A stretch of 18,797 nucleotides of DNA from Erysipelotrichaceae bacterium (GTDB lineage Bacteria; Bacillota_I; Bacilli_A; Erysipelotrichales; Erysipelotrichaceae), in the NCBI GenBank assembly GCA_027449005.1, contig DAIDML010000069.1, forward strand, positions 1-18,797, in the 5' to 3' direction. The notes under the pieces were generated by a model. That model did no database searches. It saw only the letters and a list, made by a program, of their open reading frames with translations, and had not been told where the DNA came from. This document shows, in pieces, positions 8,641 to 16,822 of this stretch. The position numbers were made by a program, and so were the translations under genes. Position 1 is the stretch's first letter, and each line of letters starts with the position of its first letter.

Positions 8641-8907
8641 TTATTGGATGACGTTTTGAGTACGTAAAACATCAACGATTGTAGCGAGTGCATGATCTTC
8701 ATCATCACCATCGCAAGTAATCGTGATTTCAGATTGAGTTGGAATGCCTAATGACATCACACCCATGATTGATTTCATGTTCACTGAACGACCTTTAAAA
8801 GCGACTTTAACTTCACATTTGAACTTGCTTGCTGCGTTAACGGCAACAGTGGCAGGTCTAGCGTGAAGCCCTACTGGATCAACAACGAGTACTACAGCTT
8901 CTTTCAT
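8641..8907 (-). CDS. ptsH: Phosphocarrier protein HPr
   Basis: It is the phosphate relay of the sugar phosphotransferase system, passing phosphate from enzyme I to sugar-specific EIIA. With ATG at 8907 (ribosome binding site GGAGGT six bases upstream) the protein is 88 residues, the standard HPr length; a longer in-frame start at 8961 adds a non-conserved 18-residue leader and is rejected. His15 lies in the motif VGLHARPA, the EI-dependent phosphorylation site. Ser46 lies in MKSIMGV, the site modified by HPr kinase in Bacillota. Having both argues for a true HPr with a regulatory role through CcpA-type catabolite repression, rather than Crh, which lacks His15. No ptsI follows; the gene is flanked by its own promoter and terminator. 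It heads the glycogen gene series. Confidence 0.97.
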   Translation of the reverse strand: MKEAVVLVVDPVGLHARPATVAVNAASKFKCEVKVAFKGRSVNMKSIMGVMSLGIPTQSEITITCDGDDEDHALATIVDVLRTQNVIQ

Positions 8908-8932
8908 GTCTCTACCTCCGACTTGTAATTTC

Positions 8933-8961
8933 ATTTTACTCGATTCTTTCACATAATACAA
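8933..8961 (-). promoter_or_regulatory. Putative promoter of ptsH
   Basis: On the minus strand TTGTAT (complement of 8956-8961), a 17-bp spacer and TAAAAT (complement of 8933-8938) give a moderate sigma-A match. They lie about 25 bases before the HPr start codon, and the leader would include its GGAGGT. An alternative -10 (TATTAT) just upstream lacks a -35. Confidence 0.45.
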
Positions 8962-9019
8962 GGAACACTTCTTGCATCGAAGTGGAATTAAGGTTTTATC
9001 TATTCCCCTTTATTTTACT

Positions 9020-9030
9020 TATGATATACT
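9020..9030 (+). promoter_or_regulatory. Putative extended -10 promoter of the small membrane protein gene
   Basis: TATGATATACT contains two overlapping -10 candidates (TATGAT at 9020-9025 and TGA-TATACT ending at 9030). No convincing -35 was found 16-18 bp upstream. A ribosome binding site (AAAGGAG, 9036-9042) follows at once, so the leader would be very short. The 143-base gap with ptsH is a divergent promoter region. Confidence 0.3.
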
Positions 9031-9050
9031 ACGAGAAAGGAGACAGTTTT

Positions 9051-9452
9051 ATGCCACTAAGAAAATACTCGCTTTTCATTGGTTTATTGGTGATGGTCAG
9101 TACCATAGCACTGATGAGTCATGGGATATTCAACCTATCTCAGCGTGCTTTTGAATGGAATTTAATGTACTCATACATTCTACTTGGACTCATCCACGGG
9201 GTCATCGCATTGGGTTTTGCTTATTTTAAAAAGGCCATTGGTTTAGTCATTTATTTCCTGGGTTATGTTGGTGGGTTCATCGTTCTATTGGACGCATTAG
9301 CTAAACCCAATGAAGGTTTCTTACAACTTGCCGCATTGTTTTCTGCATTCATCATCATGATTATTGCGGTCTTTGCGGGAATCATTGTGGAACTCTTTAT
9401 CGCATTAGCTAAAAAGAAAAAGAAAAAACCAGAAGACCCTCATTTATCATAA
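9051..9452 (+). CDS. Small membrane protein of unknown function, four predicted helices
   Basis: The protein is 133 residues from ATG at 9051, with AAAGGAG eight bases upstream; an in-frame ATG at 8982 lacks a ribosome binding site and lies in promoter DNA. I do not recognise a family. Four hydrophobic stretches are visible at about residues 7-25, 38-59, 61-83 and 91-119, with short loops. The C-terminus has a run of six lysines (121-126), then PEDPHLS. The positive tail suggests the C-terminus is cytoplasmic; with four helices the N-terminus would be too. It is the only + strand gene between ptsH (divergent) and rlmH (convergent), and its last 13 bases overlap the end of rlmH. Its isolation in orientation from all neighbours gives no functional clue. 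Confidence 0.75.
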   Translation: MPLRKYSLFIGLLVMVSTIALMSHGIFNLSQRAFEWNLMYSYILLGLIHGVIALGFAYFKKAIGLVIYFLGYVGGFIVLLDALAKPNEGFLQLAALFSAFIIMIIAVFAGIIVELFIALAKKKKKKPEDPHLS

Positions 9453-9465
9453 GGAATATTCTGGT
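9411..9465 (-). terminator. Probable terminator of the yybS-to-rlmH transcript, embedded in the convergent gene
   Basis: On the minus strand ACCAGAA (complement of 9459-9465) can pair with TTCTGGT (complement of 9428-9434) around a 24-base loop that holds the rlmH stop codon. Within the loop a weaker CCT/AGG pairing is possible. A long T-rich tract interrupted by single C's (complement of 9411-9428) follows at once. The loop is longer than usual, so efficiency is uncertain, but stem plus T-tract fits an intrinsic terminator. Confidence 0.5.
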
Positions 9466-9898
9466 AAAGGGTATAAGAGCGATAGATTTGTTCAATGAGT
9501 AAGGCTCGTACCATTTGATGAGGAAAGGTCATACGAGACATGGAGAAGCGTATGTTAGCCCGCTGTCTCACCACTTGATTATAGCCATGAGATCCTCCAA
9601 TCACAAACACACAATGTTTGCCTTGATTAAAACTTGCTTCAATGGCTTTATGAAAATCTTGCGTTGACCCTAAAGTACCATGGATATCCAGTGCTATCAC
9701 TACATCCGTCGGTTGTATTTGTGCTAAAATCATTTGACTTTCATCATCCACCATCATTGGTGGATGATTTTTATGTTTAGATTCTTTAAGTTCAATGATT
9801 GCTAATTGGTAAGGTGTACGTAGTCGCTTTAAATACTCATCAATCATGGCTTGAGTAAACTTCTCTTTGATGGTTCCAACACAAACAATCTTAATCAT
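9440..9898 (-). CDS. rlmH: 23S rRNA (pseudouridine-1915-N3)-methyltransferase
   Basis: A SPOUT-class methyltransferase that modifies pseudouridine 1915 in helix 69 of 23S rRNA on assembled 70S ribosomes, using S-adenosylmethionine. The 152-residue length is close to the family norm (about 155-160). Diagnostic features are the N-terminal IKIVCVGTIKEKF strand, the SAM-knot segment FVIGGSHGY (about residues 98-106), and the C-terminal MTFPHQMVRALLIEQIYR block ending in PYDK (family PYHK). It starts at ATG 9898, overlapping walJ by 8 bases (TATGATTAA arrangement), so translation is probably coupled; a GGGGGG-containing site is just upstream. TGA is the stop, at the expected family end. walJ-rlmH proximity is also seen in Bacillus and Staphylococcus. 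Confidence 0.96.
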   Translation of the reverse strand: MIKIVCVGTIKEKFTQAMIDEYLKRLRTPYQLAIIELKESKHKNHPPMMVDDESQMILAQIQPTDVVIALDIHGTLGSTQDFHKAIEASFNQGKHCVFVIGGSHGYNQVVRQRANIRFSMSRMTFPHQMVRALLIEQIYRSYTLYQNIPYDK

Positions 9899-10634
9899 AT
9901 TTCCCCCCTATGGTGACTTCAAACTGTTTTGCACACTGTAATTTGATGTGAGGATAATCTTCAAACCAAGCTTCATGATGAGCTCTTAATGCTAAAGATA
10001 AGGTATTCGCATCCTCAGAAATATGTGCAAGCATGACTTCATGTGTTTGAGGTCCTATTAAAGACTTCATGATTCGAGCAGAATCCTCATTGGATAAATG
10101 CCCACTATCGGACAACGTTCTCACCTTAACAAGGTGTGGGCGTGATGATGCCATAAGTAAAGCTGGTTCATAGTTACTCTCAAAGTAGTAGAAGTGCGCA
10201 TTATGAAGTAAAGCTATATCATCATTTCTTAAATATCCTGTATCGGTAACACAGACGATTTTACATAACTGAGTATGTATAATGTACCCAACATTAGGGA
10301 TATCATGTGAAAGTGAAAATGGTGTAATAATGCATTCATTAACATCAATACGATCATTCAATGATATTTGTGTTGTATTGACTCCTTGAATGGGTTGATG
10401 GGAATATATCGGTTTATGGGCAAAAGTTTTAATTTGTTGGATGTGATCACTGTGAGCATGGGTAATGAAACATGCATCAATGGAATCAAGGGTTATCCCA
10501 TGATTCATTAAAGCTTCCATTAAGTAACGTTTAGGACCCCCACAATCAATTAAGAGCGTGGTGTCTTTGGTTTGTATGATGGAGGCGTTCCCTTTAGATC
10601 CACTCATGAGTGAGATGAATTTAAAATCTAACAT
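9891..10634 (-). CDS. walJ: WalJ/YycJ-type metallo-beta-lactamase-fold protein
   Basis: A soluble MBL-fold putative metal-dependent hydrolase, usually encoded beside the walRK cell-wall regulatory genes in Bacillota; its substrate is not firmly known, with DNA processing and wall homeostasis both proposed for the family. The metal-binding motif is intact: His59, His61, Asp63 and His64 in THAHSDH. Further conserved blocks are FISLMSGSKGN near the N-terminus, FSLSHDIPNVGYII, VTDTGYL, and SNYEPALL followed by SDSGHLSN. The start is taken as ATG at 10634 (247 residues), since family members begin about ten residues before SGSxGN; this gives an ATGTTAG overlap with the upstream stop. ATG at 10649 is an alternative, but its GGAGGT is 14 bases away. 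No walRK is in the window; an M23 peptidase gene precedes it. Confidence 0.92.
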   Translation of the reverse strand: MLDFKFISLMSGSKGNASIIQTKDTTLLIDCGGPKRYLMEALMNHGITLDSIDACFITHAHSDHIQQIKTFAHKPIYSHQPIQGVNTTQISLNDRIDVNECIITPFSLSHDIPNVGYIIHTQLCKIVCVTDTGYLRNDDIALLHNAHFYYFESNYEPALLMASSRPHLVKVRTLSDSGHLSNEDSARIMKSLIGPQTHEVMLAHISEDANTLSLALRAHHEAWFEDYPHIKLQCAKQFEVTIGGKYD

Positions 10635-12127
10635 CGAACTTTGGAACATGGATTAATGACTTTACCTCCATACGTAATCGCAAAATGAACGTGAGGTCCC
10701 GTGGTACGCCCTGTCATACCTATCTTTCCAATCCGTTCTCCTTTTTCCACGGCTACTCCTGGTGGGAAATACGCCATGGCATCTAAATGTGCATAATAGG
10801 TTGTGTATCCATTGTTGTGATTAATGCGAATCCAATATCCTGATCGAATTGGATCATACCCACGGGATTGAACCACACCACGATCAGCAGCATAAATATA
10901 ACCGTATCTCATATAACGATCGACTAGATCGATGGCTTGATGCCCTGAGTAGCAATACCAACCACAGCTAATTCGGAAGTTATCCACTGGCATTCTAAAG
11001 TTACCACTACCAATACCGGGTATGACACGTGTTCCATATAACACCACTTCTCTGACAGGTTCTTTGGTCACACTGGATTTCAATTCTTGTCCACCCATTA
11101 AAACACCATTCACATACGTTTCAAGATACAAGACATCCTTAGTCCCAGTTCTTTCTTGCGTTGAGACACGCGTCATTCCTTCTCGCATATTAGGGTCAGG
11201 AAGAAACATGGTGCTTTGAGGATACACAATTTCTTCTGCTCTTCGCTCTTTGATCACGACCACTTTAATGGGTGAATTAAAATAGGTCACATTCAGTTTC
11301 ATGCCGGGTTCTAAAATTTGGTTGTAAGACTTAATTTTGTCCGCATTGATGGACATCACTTGTTGTGGAGTTAATCCATTAAAGTAAGCCACCGCTTCAA
11401 CGGTATCAAAAGGTTGAACTTCGTAGGTTTTAATTTCTGTACCATATCCATAACTGAAGAAATACACAATTTCATTCACATTTTTAAGAATGTCTTGAGC
11501 TTTAGCACGACCTTTTGAAATCTCAACGGTTTCTGAAACGATTAAGTTAAGATCACGATAACCATAAGTGGATAATTCTGGTGCTTCTTCTTTCTTAATG
11601 ATTCGATCATAGGATTCTTTAGTGATGAAGTTAAGCAAGTATTGTTCACGTGCTGCTTCAAAGTCTTCAATCTTATTGACGTAGATGGTATACCCACTGG
11701 AAAAATCAATGCGAGTAACCTCAATGGAATAAAGTTCATTGGCTTCAATGAAACTAACGATGTCTGAATCGATGTTGGTTAACTTATACTGAATGAGATC
11801 ATTGACCAACACCACTTCTTCACTTAAAAGTAGCTGTGATTGAGGGAAATCTTGGGCATAGATTAAATCATAGGTGTTGGATAGTAACTCATCAATTCCT
11901 GATGTGTCCTCCATGATACCCACTAATTTATCACGATAATAGACTTTTGTGACTGGTATTGGATTAGCTAAGCGGTTTTCAATCGATTGTGTAATCAAAG
12001 CACCAGAAAGCTCCACTTGAGTTAAGTGGAAATCTTGGTGTGGGATGATTCTGACACCGGATATCGTAAAGGTCAACACGAGTGAGAGTGTTGCCATTAT
12101 CACAATGGTAGCCACCTTCTTGAGCAT
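10628..12127 (-). CDS. Secreted/anchored M23 (LytM-type) peptidase with LysM-like and G5 domains
   Basis: Probably a zinc peptidoglycan endopeptidase or wall-remodelling factor outside the membrane. It has 499 residues from ATG 12127, with AGGAG six bases upstream. Residues about 5-25 are a hydrophobic signal peptide or anchor without a clear cleavage site or lipobox. A long divergent region follows, then a LysM-like segment (about 232-277, QPFDTVEAVAYFNGL...), a G5 domain (about 290-366, ending TKEPVREVVLYGTR) and the M23 domain (about 378-495). Zinc ligands and catalytic residues are seen: His396 and Asp400 in GHQAID, His447 in YYAHLD, and His479/His481 in HVHF, so the enzyme should be active. 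It is nine bases from dnaB and overlaps walJ by seven. Two Cys in ISCGWYC and two near the C-terminus may form disulfides. Presence of this domain set argues for a cell wall, or for wall-targeting activity in a wall-less lineage. Confidence 0.9.
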   Translation of the reverse strand: MLKKVATIVIMATLSLVLTFTISGVRIIPHQDFHLTQVELSGALITQSIENRLANPIPVTKVYYRDKLVGIMEDTSGIDELLSNTYDLIYAQDFPQSQLLLSEEVVLVNDLIQYKLTNIDSDIVSFIEANELYSIEVTRIDFSSGYTIYVNKIEDFEAAREQYLLNFITKESYDRIIKKEEAPELSTYGYRDLNLIVSETVEISKGRAKAQDILKNVNEIVYFFSYGYGTEIKTYEVQPFDTVEAVAYFNGLTPQQVMSINADKIKSYNQILEPGMKLNVTYFNSPIKVVVIKERRAEEIVYPQSTMFLPDPNMREGMTRVSTQERTGTKDVLYLETYVNGVLMGGQELKSSVTKEPVREVVLYGTRVIPGIGSGNFRMPVDNFRISCGWYCYSGHQAIDLVDRYMRYGYIYAADRGVVQSRGYDPIRSGYWIRINHNNGYTTYYAHLDAMAYFPPGVAVEKGERIGKIGMTGRTTGPHVHFAITYGGKVINPCSKVRC

Positions 12128-12136
12128 CTTCTTCTC

Positions 12137-13471
12137 CTATTCTTCTAGAACTAAATTATAGAAAGCGTTAATGTTTCGGCTGAACGCCAATTTAATTCTT
12201 CTTGTGGGTCCATTACGATGCTTCGCAATGTCCACTTCAACTTCCTCTTGTGCTTGTTCAACATCATTTTTTTGGTAGTATTCATCACGATACAAGAACA
12301 TGACTAAGTCAGCATCTTGTTCAAGAGCCCCAGACTCACGTAAATCCGACAACATTGGTCGCTTATCTTCACGACGTTCCACTAACCGAGACAGCTGAGA
12401 CAAGGCAATCACTGGAATTCTCATTTCACGAGCAAGTCCTTTAAGGGCACGTGAGATTTCGGAGACTTCTTGTTGGCGATTTTCGCTGTTCTTGGATGAG
12501 GAAGCATTAATAAGTTGGATATAATCAATGACAACCATGCCAAGCCCTTGTTCGGCTTTTAGTTTTCGACATTTTGAGAAGATTTCAGAAACCTTCATCC
12601 CAGGAGTATCATCAATGTAAATAGGCAACTGACGCAAGTCATTGGCAGCTTCATTAAGTTTATTCCACTCTGCGTTGTTGAGATAGCCTGATCTTAATTG
12701 GTTACCAGGAATAGCGGCATTCGCTGACAACATACGCATAATAAGTTGTTCCGCTGGCATTTCTAGTGAAAAGATTGCCACAGGTTGATCGTTATGTCGA
12801 GCCACTTGTAGTCCTAGGTTTAACGCAAAGGCAGTTTTACCCATGGAAGGACGAGCAGCCAGGATAATTAAATCTCCTTTTTGAAGACCATTAGTGACAT
12901 TATCCAATGCTTTATAGGAAGTCTTCATCCCTGTGATGTTGGTTTTATTGGAAGACATACGAGAGATGGTTTCCATCACCTCATTAATGACTTCTTTAGG
13001 ATTTCTAAAATCAGTCGCACGACGATTACGTGTCACTTGCATGATGAGCTTTTCGGCTGAGTCCAACACTTCATCCAATTCTTCTTCTTGGTTAAATCCA
13101 CGAGAAGCAATGCTTTCCGCAGTGAGAATTAAAGAGCGAAGCATGGCTTTATCAAGGATGATCTGTGCATAGTATTTAATGTTTGCACTTGAGGTGGATC
13201 CTTCAAGTAAGGATGTGATGGTTTCAACTCCACCAATTCGTCCCAACATCCCCATGTCATCTAAACGAGAAAGCAAAGTAGTCGCATCCACATTCTTACC
13301 CGACAACACCACTTGATTCATCGCATTAAAAATAATGCCATGGGTTTCTAGAAAAAATGAATCATGCATTAATCCTAGTTCATTGACGGTTTTAAGTGAT
13401 TGTGGGTAAACAAGCAGAGAACCTAATAATGCCTTCTCTGCATCCAGGTTATGTGGAAGCGTTTGATTCAT
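12137..13471 (-). CDS. dnaB: Replicative DNA helicase (DnaB family; called DnaC in Bacillus)
   Basis: A hexameric 5'-3' helicase that unwinds the replication fork and recruits primase. It has 444 residues, the usual length. The N-terminal domain (about 1-105) begins LPHNLDAEKALLGSLL, as in most DnaB proteins. The RecA-like C-terminal domain has the Walker A motif ARPSMGKT with Lys212 and Thr213, Walker B GMVVIDYIQLI, and the DSDLRESGALEQDADLVMFLYR-type region near the C-terminus. No intein interrupts it. Start ATG 13471 has AGAGGAG overlapping the end of rplI, leaving one base between the genes, so they are co-translated. rplI-dnaB linkage is the common Bacillota arrangement. Confidence 0.97.
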   Translation of the reverse strand: MNQTLPHNLDAEKALLGSLLVYPQSLKTVNELGLMHDSFFLETHGIIFNAMNQVVLSGKNVDATTLLSRLDDMGMLGRIGGVETITSLLEGSTSSANIKYYAQIILDKAMLRSLILTAESIASRGFNQEEELDEVLDSAEKLIMQVTRNRRATDFRNPKEVINEVMETISRMSSNKTNITGMKTSYKALDNVTNGLQKGDLIILAARPSMGKTAFALNLGLQVARHNDQPVAIFSLEMPAEQLIMRMLSANAAIPGNQLRSGYLNNAEWNKLNEAANDLRQLPIYIDDTPGMKVSEIFSKCRKLKAEQGLGMVVIDYIQLINASSSKNSENRQQEVSEISRALKGLAREMRIPVIALSQLSRLVERREDKRPMLSDLRESGALEQDADLVMFLYRDEYYQKNDVEQAQEEVEVDIAKHRNGPTRRIKLAFSRNINAFYNLVLEE

Positions 13472-13472
13472 A

Positions 13473-13913
13473 TTACTCCTCTTTCACTGCACAATTGATG
13501 GTGACAGTCACATCTTTATGAAGTTCAATCTTAACCTTATGCATACCTAAGGAAGCAAGTGGATCACTTAAGATTTTACGTTTATCAAGTTTAAATCCAG
13601 CTTGTTCAAGGGCTTCTCCAATTTGCTTAGTGGAAATTGAGCCAAACGTCTTTCCTTCTTTGCCTGCTTTTAAACTGAAGGATAAAGTGATGTTTTCCAT
13701 TTTCTTCTTAAGTTCAACGGCTTCAGCTTTAATGGCTTCTAAACGGGCTTTTTCTTGGTTTTGATTTTCTTTTAAATCGTCTAACGATTTTGTGCTGGCA
13801 ATCACAGCTAAGTTTTGACGAAACAAGAAATTTCGTGCGTATCCATCAGAAACTTCCACAATTTGGTCTTTCTTCCCAACATTCTTCACATCTTTAAGTA
13901 AGATGACTTTCAT
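13473..13913 (-). CDS. rplI: Large ribosomal subunit protein bL9
   Basis: A structural protein of the 50S subunit that binds 23S rRNA near the base of the L1 stalk. It has 146 residues (typical 147-150). The N-terminal domain [21 protein letters not shown] with the motif DGYARNFLF is diagnostic; a long Lys/Glu-rich connecting helix follows (about 45-75) and then the C-terminal RNA-binding domain with [13 protein letters not shown]. The start codon overlaps the gdpP stop as ATGA, and the AGGAGG site lies inside the last codons of gdpP, so it is translationally coupled to gdpP. Confidence 0.97.
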   Translation of the reverse strand: MKVILLKDVKNVGKKDQIVEVSDGYARNFLFRQNLAVIASTKSLDDLKENQNQEKARLEAIKAEAVELKKKMENITLSFSLKAGKEGKTFGSISTKQIGEALEQAGFKLDKRKILSDPLASLGMHKVKIELHKDVTVTINCAVKEE

Positions 13914-15862
13914 GTATTTCCTCCTGTTTCAATGTAGTGTTGAATCCCTTCAACACACTGCTTCTTCATCTCTTCAACACTGATTTGATCTTTCACAACG
14001 GCAGCAGCGGTGAAGTGTCCACCACCACCCATTTTTTCTAATATGTATTGAACATTAAACTTACCCCGTGAACGTGCTGATATCGCCACTTGATGTTCAC
14101 TGACACGCGCAATCACAAAGCTTGCCTCGATATCAGAAACACCTAACAAACGATCTGCCACCATCGACATTAATGGTCGAGGTAAGATCTCATCATTATA
14201 AGGCACAATGACAACCCCATAATCCAAGTATTGGGCATGGTGAAGTACTTTAGTTTTAAGCTCAAATTCATCGTATGATTCTTTAAGAAATGCATCCGCA
14301 TCACCTGGTTCTGCACCCAATGATCGTAAATAAGCTGCAGCTTCATACGTACGTGAACTGGTTTTTAATCTAAAGCGATTGGTGTCCACCATCATTCCCG
14401 TTAGCATGATTGTGGTTTCAATTGGAGAAAGAAAATTTCGAACGCCCATGTATTGCATAAGTTCACTGATCAGTTCCACAACACTGGATGACCATGACTC
14501 AATGTAGACTAACGTAGGATCAAAGGTGAAGTCTTTTCCACGACGATGATGATCGATGACACAAATGTGTTTCGCTTTATGAAGGAGTTGCTCCCCGTTG
14601 GAATGTTCTGCCAAGTGATGGTCCATCATGATGACTAAGGTTTGATCCTGTAAAGATGCGATTGCGGCTGTTTCACTGACAAAAGTATGACGCGATTGAA
14701 GGTGTTCTTGATGAAGATCAAAAGCATTCTTCATCATGGTTTCAATCCCACCCGACACCACCACACTGGATGGTTTATGATGGGCACTGCAAATACGCGA
14801 CATCGCTAAAGCTGAACCCATGCAGTCAAAATCCATTTCCTTATGACCCACAATGATCACATTGGATGATTTCACAATCAATTCTTTAAGGGATTGAGCC
14901 ATCACACGTACTTTAACTTTATTACGGCGCTCATTGGCCACCACGGTTCCACCATAGTACTGTGTTTGCTTACCAACTTGTTTTATCGCAACTTGATCTC
15001 CCCCACGGTTTTGCGCAAGTTCTAAAGCTTGGTTGGCTAACTCTTCCAGTTCATTAAAATCATTGGTGCCTTTCGCAAAAGCCATGGAAAGTGAAATCGC
15101 TAAATCAAGTTTAGTCGCTCCTTCACGAATATGATTTAATATTTCAAAACGCTCTTCAAGAATGATTTTGAATATCTTTTCATTAAGCACCACAAGGAAA
15201 CGGTCAGCTTTCACACGACGTAAAAACATTCCTTTTTTCTTTGCCCACTCAATGACGGGTTGACGAATGGAAGCATCAATGTTGGCGATGGTATGTTCCT
15301 CTTGGTATTGGGTTGATTCTTCATAGTTATCAAAATGAATGTATCCAATAACCACCGCATTATCATTCAACGCTTTTTGAATTTTTTGTAAATCACTCAC
15401 ATCTTTAAAGAAAAGTGTGTTATTGAGACGATGAACATCATAGGTGACCTCATCCAGTTCAATGGTTAAGTTCTTGACTTCTCCACTGATGATTTGACCA
15501 ATCTGTGGATGAATGCTGGTCACTCTTTGTCCAATCCAATCATAGTTAAACTCATCAAAGAATTCACTGGTATAGTCAACGACGTATTGCTTATCAAAAG
15601 ATAAGAAACCCACTCGTCCAATATCAAGCGCTGATTTAATGTTAGAGCCAACCACACGTGTGAGTTGAAGGATTCTTTCCTTCATTCCATGAGATAAGAC
15701 CACAATTAAAGCAACAATAATGATGAAGTTGGCAATACCAATGATAGAAAGAATCAACCATAACCATTGTTCAAAGAAGAACAGTACAAAAAGAGAAACA
15801 ATGAATTCTCCTGTTAAAAAATAAACGAGTTGAAGTTTTAATTCTTCAAGTCTTTCTATCAT
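13910..15862 (-). CDS. gdpP: Cyclic di-AMP phosphodiesterase GdpP (YybT)
   Basis: It hydrolyses cyclic di-AMP to pApA, controlling potassium and osmotic balance and, in walled species, beta-lactam tolerance. It has 650 residues (family about 650-660). Two membrane helices (about 10-55) are followed by a PAS-like segment, a degenerate GGDEF domain ending in [10 protein letters not shown] (no intact GGDEF signature) and DHH/DHHA1 domains. DHH metal ligands are intact: His340, Asp344 and Asp346 (GHKEMDFD), an Asp in MMDHH, the DHH triad in VIDHHRRG, and an Asp in [12 protein letters not shown]1 has [10 protein letters not shown]. Where I recall VDTHRPS in Bacillus and Staphylococcus proteins, this one has MDHHLAEHS. 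The start ATG 15862 has AGGAG six bases upstream and overlaps yybS by 17 bases. yybS-gdpP-rplI-dnaB order is standard. Confidence 0.96.
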   Translation of the reverse strand: MIERLEELKLQLVYFLTGEFIVSLFVLFFFEQWLWLILSIIGIANFIIIVALIVVLSHGMKERILQLTRVVGSNIKSALDIGRVGFLSFDKQYVVDYTSEFFDEFNYDWIGQRVTSIHPQIGQIISGEVKNLTIELDEVTYDVHRLNNTLFFKDVSDLQKIQKALNDNAVVIGYIHFDNYEESTQYQEEHTIANIDASIRQPVIEWAKKKGMFLRRVKADRFLVVLNEKIFKIILEERFEILNHIREGATKLDLAISLSMAFAKGTNDFNELEELANQALELAQNRGGDQVAIKQVGKQTQYYGGTVVANERRNKVKVRVMAQSLKELIVKSSNVIIVGHKEMDFDCMGSALAMSRICSAHHKPSSVVVSGGIETMMKNAFDLHQEHLQSRHTFVSETAAIASLQDQTLVIMMDHHLAEHSNGEQLLHKAKHICVIDHHRRGKDFTFDPTLVYIESWSSSVVELISELMQYMGVRNFLSPIETTIMLTGMMVDTNRFRLKTSSRTYEAAAYLRSLGAEPGDADAFLKESYDEFELKTKVLHHAQYLDYGVVIVPYNDEILPRPLMSMVADRLLGVSDIEASFVIARVSEHQVAISARSRGKFNVQYILEKMGGGGHFTAAAVVKDQISVEEMKKQCVEGIQHYIETGGNT

Positions 15863-16775
15863 GGTTTACTCCTAACCATCGTTGCCTTAAATGAACAAAA
15901 CTGTCCAATAAACCAACAATTAACATGATATCTAACCAAATGGATGGAATCAGTAACAACAATAAAACTAAGATTAAATAGAAGTATTTAATCTTATACG
16001 TTCTTTTTAGTATTATAACAAAATTCAAGGCATTATACACTATGAGCATGACACCACTGACATACAATGCAATAGCAGGTATAAGAAAGTTTTCCGAATT
16101 GGTTGCGACTAAATAGGGATATGGGATAAGACAAAGTAGGGCAATGGCTGCAGCCCATTGTGGGAGTTGAAAACGTTGAGTGCTTTTGGGTGGTAACTCC
16201 ATGATTTTAAAGCGTGTCACTAAAATAAGGGCGAGTAAATACACAAACCACCCTTCCGTAATGACCACCAAAACATAACTGGCTATCATGGAAATAAGCG
16301 CAACACGTGCAATATCTAGTCCTGCTGGAATGTTCACTCCTGATGAAGACAGTATAGAATTGACTTGAGATAAAATGAGTTGATATTCTCCTATCAAATC
16401 ATACCCAAACAAGTTGGCAAACAACCCTACACTAAAGAGTGTCACCAACAACATGCTTCCCATAGAACTAATGAAGAGTTGTTGACGCGTCCACTTTAAA
16501 TGAAGTCCTATTCCAAAAAGGGTGCCATGAAGAAAGTAAAACATGAAATACAACGCACTTGGTAAAGGAACAATCAAAAAGGACAAGATGACAGTGGAGA
16601 AAAACACGACCCATGCTTGAGAGGGTTTAAATCGAGCTCCATACATCACCAAAGGAAGTGGGATCAACCACGCAATAAAAACATCCAGAACAGTTGAGAA
16701 CTGGCGTGCAATGATTAATAAAACGGCAGATAATGCAATGGTGAGTGCCCCTTGGGTAATGGATCTTGTGTTCAT
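15846..16775 (-). CDS. yybS: YybS-like DUF2232 multi-pass membrane protein
   Basis: A membrane protein of unknown biochemical function, almost always next to gdpP in Bacillota. It has 309 residues from ATG 16775, where AAAGGA lies six bases upstream; a longer frame to ATG 16802 would start inside the rpsR terminator hairpin and is rejected. About seven or eight hydrophobic segments are spread over the whole length, starting with QGALTIALSAVLLIIARQFS, typical of DUF2232. It precedes gdpP with a 17-base overlap. The call rests mainly on topology plus genomic position; individual motifs are weak. Confidence 0.85.
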   Translation of the reverse strand: MNTRSITQGALTIALSAVLLIIARQFSTVLDVFIAWLIPLPLVMYGARFKPSQAWVVFFSTVILSFLIVPLPSALYFMFYFLHGTLFGIGLHLKWTRQQLFISSMGSMLLVTLFSVGLFANLFGYDLIGEYQLILSQVNSILSSSGVNIPAGLDIARVALISMIASYVLVVITEGWFVYLLALILVTRFKIMELPPKSTQRFQLPQWAAAIALLCLIPYPYLVATNSENFLIPAIALYVSGVMLIVYNALNFVIILKRTYKIKYFYLILVLLLLLIPSIWLDIMLIVGLLDSFVHLRQRWLGVNHDRKT

Positions 16776-16787
16776 GTTGATTCCTTT

Positions 16788-16813
16788 AAAAAGACTCCGC
16801 ATAGCGGAGTCTT
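16788..16813 (-). terminator. Rho-independent terminator/attenuator between rpsR and yybS
   Basis: A perfect 10-bp stem AAGACTCCGC (16791-16800) / GCGGAGTCTT (16804-16813) with a 3-base loop (or 9 bp with 5) is followed on the minus strand by a short T-run of five including two stem bases. It starts 9 bases after the rpsR stop and ends 15 bases before the yybS start, leaving room only for a ribosome binding site. The T-run is short, so partial read-through into the yybS-to-rlmH genes is plausible. Confidence 0.85.
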
Positions 16814-16822
16814 ACTGAATGT

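Noticed and set aside
8908..8961. N-terminal extension of HPr to 106 residues
   Set aside because: HPr is 88 residues; GGAGGT lies right before ATG 8907 and the extension covers the promoter region.
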